From an uncultured Prevotellaceae bacterium (lineage in GTDB: Bacteria > Bacteroidota > Bacteroidia > Bacteroidales > Bacteroidaceae), in assembly GCA_946186505.1 (NCBI GenBank), contig CAMHNI010000028.1, positions 1 through 46,879 of the forward strand: a DNA stretch of 46,879 nt. The letters run 5' to 3'. Both the position numbers and the translations under genes were made by a program. The stretch's first letter is position 1. Every line of letters starts with the position of its first letter. The notes under the pieces are model-generated. The model was not told where the DNA came from. It was given only the letters and a program-made list of their open reading frames with translations, and did no database searches. Below, piece by piece: positions 16,328 through 24,940 of this stretch.

Positions 16328-18916
16328 TTAAATCACCTCTATCTGCGAAGTCTCTACCCAGCCCTCCTTGCCGTCGGCCACACGGATGCGTTTCCACTGC
16401 TTCATGGCACCGTCAGTGATCTCGACCTTGGTTCCCTCATGCAGGATGAACAGGTCTGTACCCTGCTTGGCAGGCGTACTCTTGACGGTGGCAGCAGGAG
16501 CCATGATGATAGCTCCACTGCGATGGATAAAGCCCTGCTTCTGGGCGTAGGCAAAGATGTTGGCACAAACGAACAGTATTATCAGACCGAATGCACCGAA
16601 GAAGCCTAACTTACGCAGCCATACCCTCTCGGCAAAGAGGTAGAGCAGAGCCAGCACGATGGCCAAGGCCAAGGCTACCAGTGCCAGACGTGCCCACCCA
16701 TCGACGCTGGTCAGGTTGACGAGGGAGTGATACCACGTGACAAAGAACATCTCGGTCTCGGGAGTGATCTTGTCGATAGTCTTCGAACGGGCCATCTGCA
16801 GGTTAAAGCGCACATCACGGTCACCAGGCGAGAGCAACAGGGCACGTTCGTAGTTGAGTACCGCATGTGGCATCTCGTCCATACGGTAGTAAGCATTACC
16901 AAGATTGTAATACAAGTCGGTACTGACACCCTGTTTCAACAGCGCCTCGTAGTCTTTGACAGCCTGCTGGTAGTTGCCCCGCGCGTATGCACTGTCAGCA
17001 TCAGTCTTGGTCACTGCCTGTGCCGACAACGGCAGCAACAGTAGCAACAGCAGCGTTGCGGTCTTAGCCGGACGTCCTTTCTTCATAGTGGTGGCAATCT
17101 GGGTGATAGCGCCCAGAGCCGCCTCATATACCTTGTTCATGTTTCCTATAGCATCGCCAGGCGCATAGCGGGCATATTCACACTCGTCAAGAGCACCGAT
17201 AAACTGCCGGATGGTTTCCTGAGAGACATGACGAGCCTCCAACTGCTGACTGATGTTTTCGCGTGAGAGCTGCTCGACGGGAATGTTCAGCTTGTCGCCG
17301 ACATAGCCCCATAGTGCACGGAGCACCTCGTCGTAGAACGCCGACGGTTTGTTCTCCTTCATCAGGCTGGCGGCCTTCTTCAGGCGTTTCGTAGCCACCT
17401 TGTTGGCCCGGCCTGCACGTTGTCCAACGATGTCGGCTCCGGCAATGGCACGCTGGCGGAAGACAACGAACAGCGAGATGAAGATGAGAGTCAATGCAGC
17501 CAGTGATGTCCAATAGGCGGAACTGCCGAAGAAGAAGTCGTCAAGTCCATGCTGTTCGGTATTGCCCGTCTTGATGTAACGGATATCCTTGTTCAGCAGC
17601 TTCAGGTCTTCCTGGGCTGTGTAGCTCCCAGAGGGAGAGCTGCTGGAGGCCGTACCCTTTTGGACATCCAGTGTGAATCCCTCTGTCTTGACGGTCTTAT
17701 ATGCATGGGCACCTGTATCATAATAGGTGAAAGTCACTGGCGGTATCTCAAACTTGCCCGGATGGCGGGGGACGGCGAGGAAATCATAGATCATGTTTCC
17801 TTCTACGCCGTTGGTCGTGAGCTTCGACTTGTCGGTAACCTTGGCGTCATAACGGTCGAAGTCTTTGGGAAACTCCACCACAGGCTGTTTGATGAGCTTG
17901 AGGTTGCCCACACCGCTGACCGTCACGCGGAGCTTGACAGGCTCGTTGGCCTTCGCTTCCTGACTGTCGAGGTGGGCACTGATGTTGAAATGTCCCACAC
18001 CGCCCGAGAAGCCTGCGGGACGCTGAGGCAGCGGGTCAACCTGTATCTCGATACCTGGTGCTTCAATCTTCTTCTTCACCTCGACGTAACTGGAGCCACC
18101 GTTGAAGAATGCCTCGAAGGGGTCGATGTTACGGTTCTGCTGGACGACAATGCCATTGAACGTGATTCCGGGAATCTTGAGTTTACCTGTAATCTGGGGG
18201 AACATCACGTACTGCGACCACGTCACTGTCCGGTAAGGACGGCCATTGACCTGCTCAATCTTGAAACTCTTCTGCTGAGGCAGGGGCACCTCCTGAGTGT
18301 GGAAACCATTCAGCTCGGGCATCTTGCCTTCCAGCTGAGTCAGGTCAACCAGCGTATAGACCTTATAGGTCAGCAGGATAGGTTCCTGCTCATAGACCCG
18401 TTTCTTGTTTGCGCTGACCTTGATAAAGAGGTCTGAACCGGAGATAGGAGTACCGGCAGCACGGGGTTGAAGCTGCTGCTGTTGACGCTGGCTGCCACCA
18501 CCCTGGCCAGCCTGTGCCTGTCCGGAAACAGTTATTTTCAGTGCGTTGGATGACACAGTGTTACCCTCTGCGGTGATGTGAGCGGCAGGAATGGTGAACG
18601 TACCGTTTTTCACAGCCACCACGATATACGTAAAGGTAATGGACGACGATTGTGTGGTATGACCGTTGATGATCTGGAAACTGGACTGCGACGAGCGGCT
18701 TGGTCCCATCAGCACCTCAAAGGCTTCAGGGATGTCGCCGACATGGAAGTCACTGACGTTCTGGGTGTTCACCGTATAGGAAAGTCTGAACTGCTCACCC
18801 ACTGCCACATGCGTCGGAGCATTGGCAGTCAGTGTCTGAGCATACGCCACTTCGTGGCTAAATAATAAAGAAAAAATAAAAAAGAAGGCTACCGCCATCC
18901 ATTTACCATATTTCAT
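16328..18916 (-). CDS. BatD-BatE fusion (envelope protein, TPR and SH3-like)
   Basis: An 862-residue protein joining two genes that are separate in Bacteroides. Residues 1-610 are BatD: a signal peptide (about 1-26), beta-rich repeats (ANAPTHVAVGEQFRLSYTVN; SGSDLFIKVSANKKRVYEQE) and a membrane helix near residues 465-487. From residue 611 (an internal Met codon at 17086) there is what looks like a second signal peptide (ATLLLLLLLPLSAQA). TPR units follow (DADSAYARGNYQQAVKDYEA; YYNLGNAYYRMDEMPHAVLN), then two membrane helices (about 725-780) and a C-terminal SH3-like domain (KRIRVADGKEGWVETSQIEV). No stop codon lies between the halves. It belongs to the Bat complex with MoxR and the VWA proteins. 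Function is known mainly from aerotolerance phenotypes. Confidence 0.9.
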   Translation of the reverse strand: MKYGKWMAVAFFFIFSLLFSHEVAYAQTLTANAPTHVAVGEQFRLSYTVNTQNVSDFHVGDIPEAFEVLMGPSRSSQSSFQIINGHTTQSSSITFTYIVVAVKNGTFTIPAAHITAEGNTVSSNALKITVSGQAQAGQGGGSQRQQQQLQPRAAGTPISGSDLFIKVSANKKRVYEQEPILLTYKVYTLVDLTQLEGKMPELNGFHTQEVPLPQQKSFKIEQVNGRPYRTVTWSQYVMFPQITGKLKIPGITFNGIVVQQNRNIDPFEAFFNGGSSYVEVKKKIEAPGIEIQVDPLPQRPAGFSGGVGHFNISAHLDSQEAKANEPVKLRVTVSGVGNLKLIKQPVVEFPKDFDRYDAKVTDKSKLTTNGVEGNMIYDFLAVPRHPGKFEIPPVTFTYYDTGAHAYKTVKTEGFTLDVQKGTASSSSPSGSYTAQEDLKLLNKDIRYIKTGNTEQHGLDDFFFGSSAYWTSLAALTLIFISLFVVFRQRAIAGADIVGQRAGRANKVATKRLKKAASLMKENKPSAFYDEVLRALWGYVGDKLNIPVEQLSRENISQQLEARHVSQETIRQFIGALDECEYARYAPGDAIGNMNKVYEAALGAITQIATTMKKGRPAKTATLLLLLLLPLSAQAVTKTDADSAYARGNYQQAVKDYEALLKQGVSTDLYYNLGNAYYRMDEMPHAVLNYERALLLSPGDRDVRFNLQMARSKTIDKITPETEMFFVTWYHSLVNLTSVDGWARLALVALALAIVLALLYLFAERVWLRKLGFFGAFGLIILFVCANIFAYAQKQGFIHRSGAIIMAPAATVKSTPAKQGTDLFILHEGTKVEITDGAMKQWKRIRVADGKEGWVETSQIEVI

Positions 18917-18939
18917 CGTCTTATGCTTTGTTCTTTATA

Positions 18940-19027
18940 TTCTTTGTTCTTTGTTCTTTGTACTTTGTACTTTGTTCTTTGTACTTTATTCTTTGTACTT
19001 TGTACTTTATTCTTTAGGCCGAAGGCC
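18940..19027 (-). repeat. Heptad array plus UUC-loop hairpin, batBC-batDE gap
   Basis: Eleven heptads in exact phase (plus-strand T-T/A-CTTT-G/A) fill 18940-19016, followed at 19017-19027 by GGCCGAAGGCC. On the transcribed minus strand the order is the batBC stop, the hairpin GGCC-TTC-GGCC, TAAAGAA, then AAAG heptads, then the batDE start. The RNA would have a stable short hairpin and a long unstructured A-rich stretch before the next start codon. Confidence 0.9.
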
Positions 19028-19036
19028 GAAAGCCTC

Positions 19037-20731
19037 CTACCAATTTTTCTCAACATGCCGACGCTGGGGTTTCTGTTGCGCCTTTTTCATGCGTTCCTGC
19101 GTCTGCTTCTCCTGCTGCATGGCTGCATTGAGCAGCTGCTCGGCATTCTCCTTGCTCATCTTCGGTTCCTGCTGCTGTTGTTGCTGCTGCTTGTCCTGCT
19201 GCTGTTTCTGTTGCTGCTCTTGTTTCTGCTGATCCTTCTTGTTGTCCTTGTTCTGCTGGTTTTGCTGGTTCTGCTGGTTCTGCTGCTGTTGCTTCTGCTG
19301 CCGCTTACACAGTTCCAGGTTGTAGCGCGTCTCGTCGTCATGCGGATTCAGACGCAGGCTCTGCTTATAAGCCTCGATAGCCTCGCCATACATCTGGTGA
19401 CGCTGACAGACGACCCCCATATTGTGATAGGCTTTCGATTTTCGCAGTTCGTTGCCTTCCTGCTTGGCAGCCTTCTCAAACTCAACGACGGCAGCAGAAT
19501 CTTTGTTCTGAGCCAACAGCGCATTACCCAAGTTGTAGATTGCCTGTGAGTTGCGGTTGTTCTTCTCTATAGCCTTGCGATAACTCACCTCGGCGTTGGC
19601 AAAGTCACCAGCCCTGTACAGCTTGTTGCCCTGACGCACATACTGACGGTCGGTCTGAGCCACGGCAGCCGTTACGACCATTGTCAGCAACACCGTTGCC
19701 GTGATTTTACGACCACCAAAGAGCGACACACGCTTCAGCAGCGGATTCTTGCTCTCCAGAATGCAGATTTCGATGATGATAAGCAGCAGGGCCAGTATGC
19801 CGAAAGCCTGGAACTGCTCGTCGTAGTCGCTGTAGATGGTGCTCTGTGTCTCTTTCTTAGCCAGTTTCTCAAGTTCCTGATCGAGCAAGTCCTGTGCGTT
19901 GCTGTTGTTCTCGACGTGGATATAGGCACCGCCGCCAGCCGAAGCAATCTGTTTGCACATCTCCTCGTTGAGGGCCGACATGACAGTCTGCCCGGTGTTG
20001 TCAGTCATATAATCACCGGTTCCCTGTAAGGGAATGGGCGCACCGCCGGTAGAACCTATGCCTAACATATAGACACGCATATCGGCTTTTCTGGCAGCCT
20101 CGGCGGCCTCAACAGCTCCCCCCTCATGGTCTTCGCCATCAGTAATAACGATGATGGCTTTACCGATGCCCTTCTCCTGCGTAAAGCTGTGAGTAGCCAT
20201 ATCCACGGCCCGGGCAATGTCTGTGCCCTGAGTAGCCATCATGGAGGGATTGATGCTCGACAGGAACATCTTGGCCGACACATAGTCACTGGTAATAGGC
20301 AACTGTACGAAGGCATCGCCCGCAAAGACGATGAGACCTATCTTGTCGTCGGTGAAGTGGTCCACCAGGTTCTCGACCATCATCTTCGCACGGTCTAATC
20401 GTGATGGTGTCACATCCTCTGCAAGCATAGAGTTGCTGATGTCAACGCAGATGATGGTCTCGATGCCCGTACGCTTCTCGTGGCTGATGCGCGTCCCTAA
20501 CTGGGGGCGGGCAAGCATCAGAACCAGCAAGGCCAGCGCTGCCTCCAAGAGCCAGAACTTCACGCCCGGTCGCCAGCGTGACACATCGGGCATCAGTTCC
20601 TTCAGCAGTTGCGGATCACCAAACTTGCGTAAACGCTTCTTCCTGTTGCGGTAAGTCATGAACCTGATGGCTGCCAACACAGGTATCAGCAGCAACAGGT
20701 ACAGGTATATGGGGTCTTCAAATCTAAACAC
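19037..20731 (-). CDS. BatB-BatC fusion (VWA membrane protein plus TPR)
   Basis: A 564-residue protein. Residues 1-335 are BatB: two N-terminal membrane helices, then a von Willebrand factor A domain with the metal site CVDISNSMLAED, Thr in ATQGTDIARAV and Asp in IVITDGEDHEGG, then a membrane helix near 310-328 (ILALLLIIIEICIL). Residues about 345-565 are BatC: a hydrophobic signal-like segment (ITATVLLTMVVTAAVAQ), three TPR units (NKLYRAGDFANAEVSYRKAI), and a long glutamine/lysine-rich tail (about residues 483-530). In Bacteroides these are separate genes. The start is GTG at 20731 (MFRFEDPIYLYL), because no ATG lies between it and the upstream stop. It follows batA and precedes batD-batE. 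Confidence 0.92.
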   Translation of the reverse strand: MFRFEDPIYLYLLLLIPVLAAIRFMTYRNRKKRLRKFGDPQLLKELMPDVSRWRPGVKFWLLEAALALLVLMLARPQLGTRISHEKRTGIETIICVDISNSMLAEDVTPSRLDRAKMMVENLVDHFTDDKIGLIVFAGDAFVQLPITSDYVSAKMFLSSINPSMMATQGTDIARAVDMATHSFTQEKGIGKAIIVITDGEDHEGGAVEAAEAARKADMRVYMLGIGSTGGAPIPLQGTGDYMTDNTGQTVMSALNEEMCKQIASAGGGAYIHVENNSNAQDLLDQELEKLAKKETQSTIYSDYDEQFQAFGILALLLIIIEICILESKNPLLKRVSLFGGRKITATVLLTMVVTAAVAQTDRQYVRQGNKLYRAGDFANAEVSYRKAIEKNNRNSQAIYNLGNALLAQNKDSAAVVEFEKAAKQEGNELRKSKAYHNMGVVCQRHQMYGEAIEAYKQSLRLNPHDDETRYNLELCKRQQKQQQQNQQNQQNQQNKDNKKDQQKQEQQQKQQQDKQQQQQQQEPKMSKENAEQLLNAAMQQEKQTQERMKKAQQKPQRRHVEKNW

Positions 20732-20809
20732 AGCAGTTGTTTTTTTCGATTATATTTCGATGTTTCGTTATGACGTTATTACGATGTTACGCTATTACGA
20801 TGTTACGAT

Positions 20810-21808
20810 TTACGGTATGCGGCGGAACACGGTGATACGCAGCAGCAATTCCAGCAGCAGTGCCAGCACGGCCACCAAGGCGAAAGGCTGATAGACGTCG
20901 TACTTCTTGCTGAACTGCTTGACATTCAGCTTCGACTTCTCCAACTGGTCAATCTCCTTGTAAATCTGGTTCAGTTCCTTAGTGTTCGTGGCACGGTAGA
21001 AGTCACCGTCGGTAGCCTTGGCTATGCCGCGCAGCGTCTCGTTGTCAATCTCGACTGGGATGTTCACGTACTGCACGCCACCACCCACAGGCATGGGATA
21101 GGGTGCCACCTTGTTGCTGCCCACGCCGATGGTATAGACGCGAATGCCCAGGCTCTTGGCTATCTCGGCGGCAGTCATCGGCGAGATGTCACCACGGTTG
21201 TTGGAACCGTCGGTGAGCAGGATGACCACACGGCTCTTGGCCTTCGAGTCTTTCAGGCGGCTCACGGCATTGGCCAGTCCCATACCGATGGCCGTACCAT
21301 CCTCGATGAGTCCGCGCTGGGCAATGTCGGTACGTACGTTCTGCAGGAGGTTCAGCAGAGAGGCATGATCGGTAGTCATGGGGCACTGCGTGAACGACTC
21401 ACCGGCAAAGATGGCAAGTCCGATATTGTCATCAGGGCGTCCGGCAATAAACTCTGCCGCCACCATCTTGGCTGCTTCCAGACGGTTGGGCTTCAGGTCT
21501 TCGGCCAGCATACTGGTTGAGACGTCCATGGCCAGCATGATGTCTATACCCTCGACGGTCTTGTGCTTCCACGAGTTACGGGTCTGCGGGCGTGCCAGCA
21601 CGATGACAGTCATGGCGAAGGCCAGCATGCGCAGCAGCATCTGCAGGGGCATGAGTCTCACCCTCCAGCTCTTCGGCGCATAGCGGAAGGCGAAGGTGTC
21701 GCTCATGCGCATCGTCGGCTCACTCTTCTGCCTGTACATGAGATACCATATAAGATAAGGTATCAGCAGCAGGAGCAAAAACAGATATTCTTTATTGGCA
21801 AATTCCAT
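20810..21808 (-). CDS. batA: BatA, von Willebrand factor A domain membrane protein
   Basis: A 332-residue protein. It has N-terminal helices (LFLLLLLIPYLIWYLMY and a second near 58-75), a VWA domain with a complete MIDAS (AMDVSTSMLAED; DGTAIG; LLTDGSNNRGD) and a C-terminal helix (YQPFALVAVLALLLELLL). It matches BatA of the Bacteroides aerotolerance operon. It sits in the inner membrane with the VWA domain in the periplasm, and probably interacts with MoxR-family ATPase and the other Bat proteins. It lies 1 nt after the preceding gene, with short gaps to batBC, in the minus-strand unit. Confidence 0.93.
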   Translation of the reverse strand: MEFANKEYLFLLLLLIPYLIWYLMYRQKSEPTMRMSDTFAFRYAPKSWRVRLMPLQMLLRMLAFAMTVIVLARPQTRNSWKHKTVEGIDIMLAMDVSTSMLAEDLKPNRLEAAKMVAAEFIAGRPDDNIGLAIFAGESFTQCPMTTDHASLLNLLQNVRTDIAQRGLIEDGTAIGMGLANAVSRLKDSKAKSRVVILLTDGSNNRGDISPMTAAEIAKSLGIRVYTIGVGSNKVAPYPMPVGGGVQYVNIPVEIDNETLRGIAKATDGDFYRATNTKELNQIYKEIDQLEKSKLNVKQFSKKYDVYQPFALVAVLALLLELLLRITVFRRIP

Positions 21809-21809
21809 T

Positions 21810-22898
21810 TCAGTTCAGTAATTGATAGAGTCCATAGCACACGGTTCCCAACAGTACGGCACACGAGACGGCTATCAGCGCGATGACGGTCTTCAGCACG
21901 CGGCGTGTCTTCACCGTACGCTGGTCGGCTTCCGTCAGTTCGGGCTTTACAGTTTCCTCAGTGGGTAAGTTCTCGAGCTTAGTCTGGTTGATGAAGTCGA
22001 TGGCACTCACAAGGTTGGCATCGTTCTCGTTGATCATCGTCGAATACTTGGCAAACTTCACGAGGTCGGCAGTGGTAAACAGCTGACGCAACTCGGCCTT
22101 CATGGTGTCGGCACTCTCCGTATCATCAGAAAGAGCCTGCTCCAGACGCCCGATAATCTCACTGCTGGTCATCTCCATAGCGTTGAAGCCGTAGCGGTCC
22201 TCAATGTACTTGCGGAGGGTGTCGGTCAGCTTGGTATAGTACTCCTTGGCGTTCTCCGAGTTCTGCATCTTGTCGGCCTTGATCTGCTCAATCTCCTTCA
22301 TGGCCTTCTGGTGAGGCAGCAGGCGCTTGACAATACGGATGCGGGTGATGATGGGCTTGTTGTCGCGCAGACGCAGATACAGGTAGTAGCCCAAGGCCAT
22401 GAGTACCAGCATCAGCACGCTTAGCCAGAACAGCAGGCTCCAGTCGCTCCACTGGAAGGGATTGTCCTGCACGTCCTTCGGTCCGAAGAACTTCTCGACG
22501 TGCGTAGTATCTACCTCTATGCCAACGACTTTCAACGCCAGGCTCTTGCTTTCATACGGTTTGCCGTCAACCTTGACAACAAAGGGCGGCAGGTAGTAGA
22601 GCGTATCATCAAACGAGGTCAGCGTGTAAACCACCTGACGATCCACAAAGCCGTTGTCCTTACCATTGGTACCCAGTTCGGTGCTCTTCAGCACCTCGAC
22701 ACCGGGAATGATCTGCTGCAGAGGCTTGAAGACGGGAAACTCCACCTTCGAGCCTTCTTTCGTCGTAGCCGTCACCGTAACGTGGACTTGCTCGCCGATA
22801 AGCATCTCTATAGAGTCAATGGCAGCTTCGACAGTGACCTGCGCATGCGCTACGCTAAAGAATAAAGAAGAAAGAATATATAATAAAGTCTTTCTCAT
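21810..22898 (-). CDS. Bat operon membrane protein (BatD-like N-terminus)
   Basis: About 362 residues, with the start placed at ATG 22898 rather than a GTG three bases upstream. It has a signal peptide (about 1-20), a periplasmic beta domain resembling the BatD N-terminus (VEAAIDSIEMLIGEQVHVTV), a membrane helix near 157-178, a cytoplasmic helical region (KEYYTKLTDTLRKYIEDRYG, FNAMEMTSSEIIGRL) and a C-terminal helix (LKTVIALIAVSCAVLLGTVC). This is the conserved hypothetical gene found between the DUF58 gene and batA in Bacteroidota. It probably helps assemble the Bat membrane complex. Its molecular role is unknown. Confidence 0.82.
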   Translation of the reverse strand: MRKTLLYILSSLFFSVAHAQVTVEAAIDSIEMLIGEQVHVTVTATTKEGSKVEFPVFKPLQQIIPGVEVLKSTELGTNGKDNGFVDRQVVYTLTSFDDTLYYLPPFVVKVDGKPYESKSLALKVVGIEVDTTHVEKFFGPKDVQDNPFQWSDWSLLFWLSVLMLVLMALGYYLYLRLRDNKPIITRIRIVKRLLPHQKAMKEIEQIKADKMQNSENAKEYYTKLTDTLRKYIEDRYGFNAMEMTSSEIIGRLEQALSDDTESADTMKAELRQLFTTADLVKFAKYSTMINENDANLVSAIDFINQTKLENLPTEETVKPELTEADQRTVKTRRVLKTVIALIAVSCAVLLGTVCYGLYQLLN

Positions 22899-22912
22899 CA
22901 CTTTTTCCTTAT

Positions 22913-22966
22913 TTCTTTGTATTCTGTTCCTTTTTACTTTATACTTTGTTCTTTAGGGCGAAGCCC
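22913..22966 (-). repeat. Heptad array plus UUC-loop hairpin, DUF58 gene gap
   Basis: Read on the minus strand after the DUF58 stop (22970): the hairpin GGGC-TTC-GCCC (22956-22966), then TAAAGAA CAAAGTA TAAAGTA and more degenerate AAAG units, then the next gene's start. It is the same module as at 18940-19027, with three clean heptads and about three degenerate ones. Confidence 0.8.
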
Positions 22967-22969
22967 GCA

Positions 22970-23839
22970 TCAGCTTCTTTGCTTAAACAAGCCAAGCAGC
23001 TGCTTGACATAGTCCTCATTAGTGGCTATGCTGACATTGTCAACATTGCTGCGGGTGAACGTGTCCTTCAATTCTTTCTGACGGCTGTTCCAGTAACGGC
23101 TGTAGGCCTGCCGCAAACTCTTGGAACTGGTATCAACATACTGTTCGAAACCAGTCTCGGCGTCCACCACTTTCATCAGACCTACGTCAGGCAACTCACG
23201 GGCACGGGGATCATAGACCTGAATAGCTACCACGTCGTGCCTGCGGTTGCAAATCTGCAGCGACTTCAAGAAATCCTCGCGTACATAGAAATCACTCAGT
23301 ATGAAGGCGGTCGTGCGGCGCTTCTGCACACTGGTCATAAACTCGATGGCCTGTCGTACGTCGGTACGTTTCGATTCAGGCTTGAAGTCCAGCATTTCGC
23401 GTATGATGTAGAGAATATGCTTGCGGCCCTTCTTGGGCGGTATGTACTTCTCTATCTTGTCCGAGAAGAAGACAACGCCGATCTTGTCATTGTTCTGAAT
23501 AGCCGAGAAAGCGATGGTAGCGGCTATCTCGGTTACCATGTCGCGCTTCATCTGCACTTGTGTACCGAAGTCGAGCGAACCGCTGACATCGACGAGCAAC
23601 ATGACCGTCAGCTCACGCTCTTCCTCGAACACTTTCACGTAGGGCCTATGGAAGCGGGCGGTGACGTTCCAGTCAATGTCACGTACGTCATCGCCGTACT
23701 GGTACTCACGCACCTCGCTGAACGCCATACCACGACCCTTGAAGGCCGAATGGTATTGTCCGGCAAAGACTTGCGACGACAGACCGCGTGTCTTGATCTC
23801 TATCTTACGTACTTTTTTCAGTATCTCGCTTGTTTCCAT
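22970..23839 (-). CDS. DUF58 domain protein of the MoxR-Bat cluster
   Basis: A 289-residue soluble protein of the DUF58 family, which has a VWA-like fold. The family motif region is GRGMAFSEVREYQYGDDVRD, then IDWNVTARFHRPYVKVFEEE, followed by VWA-like LLVDVSGSLDFGT (DxSxS). There is no membrane segment. DUF58 proteins always accompany MoxR ATPases and are thought to be partners or adaptors of them. It lies 36 nt after moxR on the minus strand and is followed by the hairpin-heptad module. Confidence 0.92.
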   Translation of the reverse strand: METSEILKKVRKIEIKTRGLSSQVFAGQYHSAFKGRGMAFSEVREYQYGDDVRDIDWNVTARFHRPYVKVFEEERELTVMLLVDVSGSLDFGTQVQMKRDMVTEIAATIAFSAIQNNDKIGVVFFSDKIEKYIPPKKGRKHILYIIREMLDFKPESKRTDVRQAIEFMTSVQKRRTTAFILSDFYVREDFLKSLQICNRRHDVVAIQVYDPRARELPDVGLMKVVDAETGFEQYVDTSSKSLRQAYSRYWNSRQKELKDTFTRSNVDNVSIATNEDYVKQLLGLFKQRS

Positions 23840-23875
23840 AATCTAGTCATACTAGTTTAACTAGTCCTACTAGTT

Positions 23876-24871
23876 TTAGGGCACTTCCACCTTATTAATA
23901 ATCTTAGAGACAATCTCCTCGCTCGTGATGTTCGAAGCCTCTGCCTCGTAGGTCAGGCCGATGCGGTGGCGCAGCACGTCGTGAGCAACGGCACGCACAT
24001 CTTCAGGCACTACATAGCCACGACGCTTGATGAAAGCGTAGGCACGGGCAGCCTTGGCCAGATTGATAGAGGCACGAGGTGAACCACCGAAAGCAATCAT
24101 GTCCTTCAACTCCTTCAGGCCATAGCGGTCGGGGAAACGGGTGGCGAAGACGATGTCGGCAATGTACTGTTCTATCTTCTCGTCGATATACACCTCACGA
24201 ACCACGGCACGGGCTTTCAGTATTTCAGCACCGGTAGTGACAGGACGTACTTCCGGCAGTCCGCCACCAATGTTCTCGCGGATGATACGCTTCTCCTCTT
24301 CCAGCGTTGGATAGTCAATGACCACCTTCAGCATGAAACGGTCCATCTGGGCCTCTGGCAGCGGGTATGTACCCTCCTGCTCAATGGGGTTCTGTGTAGC
24401 CATCACAAGGAAGGGGCTTGGCAGGTCGAATGTCTCGCTACCGATGGTCACCTGCTTTTCCTGCATGGCCTCAAGCAGGGCGCTCTGCACCTTGGCTGGA
24501 GCACGGTTGATTTCGTCGGCCAGTACGAAGTTGGCGAACACCGGGCCTTGCTTCACCTGGAAACGCTCGTCTTTCTGTGAATAAATCATCGTACCTGTCA
24601 CATCGGCCGGCAATAGGTCGGGAGTAAACTGTATGCGGCTGTATTTAGCGTCGATAAGCTGCGACAGGGTCTTGATGGCCAATGTCTTTGCCAGACCAGG
24701 GACACCTTCAAGCAGGATATTGCCATCGCTCAGCAGTCCGATGAGCAGAGAGTCCACCAGATGCTTCTGTCCCACAATGACACGGTCCATGCCTGTCACC
24801 AAGTTTGTTACAAATGCGCTTTGTTGTTCTATCCGAATGTTCAGTTCACGGATGTCAATTGATTCTGCCAT
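23876..24871 (-). CDS. MoxR-family AAA+ ATPase
   Basis: A 331-residue ATPase. Walker A is LLEGVPGLAKT, Walker B is VLADEINRAPAKVQSALLEA, sensor 1 is PFLVMATQNPIEQEGTYPLP, the arginine finger region is AQMDRFMLK and sensor 2 is GGSPRASINLAKAARAYAF. Length and motifs are typical. MoxR proteins act as chaperone-like ATPases that activate VWA-domain partners, here BatA and BatB. It starts the core Bat block and follows the HU-LysM gene by about 50 nt, which contains A-rich sequence only. Confidence 0.95.
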   Translation of the reverse strand: MAESIDIRELNIRIEQQSAFVTNLVTGMDRVIVGQKHLVDSLLIGLLSDGNILLEGVPGLAKTLAIKTLSQLIDAKYSRIQFTPDLLPADVTGTMIYSQKDERFQVKQGPVFANFVLADEINRAPAKVQSALLEAMQEKQVTIGSETFDLPSPFLVMATQNPIEQEGTYPLPEAQMDRFMLKVVIDYPTLEEEKRIIRENIGGGLPEVRPVTTGAEILKARAVVREVYIDEKIEQYIADIVFATRFPDRYGLKELKDMIAFGGSPRASINLAKAARAYAFIKRRGYVVPEDVRAVAHDVLRHRIGLTYEAEASNITSEEIVSKIINKVEVP

Positions 24872-24912
24872 AATTTCTATTTATATTTTTGTTCTTATTT
24901 TATTTGATTCGC

Positions 24913-24940
24913 ATTCCTCATTTCTCATTCCTCTTTCCTC
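24913..24940 (-). repeat. Heptad array overlapping the end of the HU-LysM gene
   Basis: Four heptads in phase on the plus strand (ATTCCTC, ATTTCTC, ATTCCTC, TTTCCTC). On the coding strand they give GAGGAAT GAGAAAT GAGGAAT, so the stop codon of the upstream gene (TGA at 24925-24927) is formed within the array, and the last residues KRKEE are encoded by it. No hairpin of the UUC-loop type is beside it. Confidence 0.7.

Noticed and set aside
18940..19016. Heptad array considered as a CRISPR array
   Set aside because: Units are 7 bp without spacers, and there are no cas genes in the window.
19180..19300. CTG/TTG-rich repetitive stretch at the end of batB-batC
   Set aside because: It is the coding sequence of the glutamine-rich tail of BatC. 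No separate element is needed.
22946..23860. Plus-strand open frame of 304 codons opposite the DUF58 gene
   Set aside because: Shadow of the DUF58 coding sequence, which has full family motifs. The plus frame has no domain.
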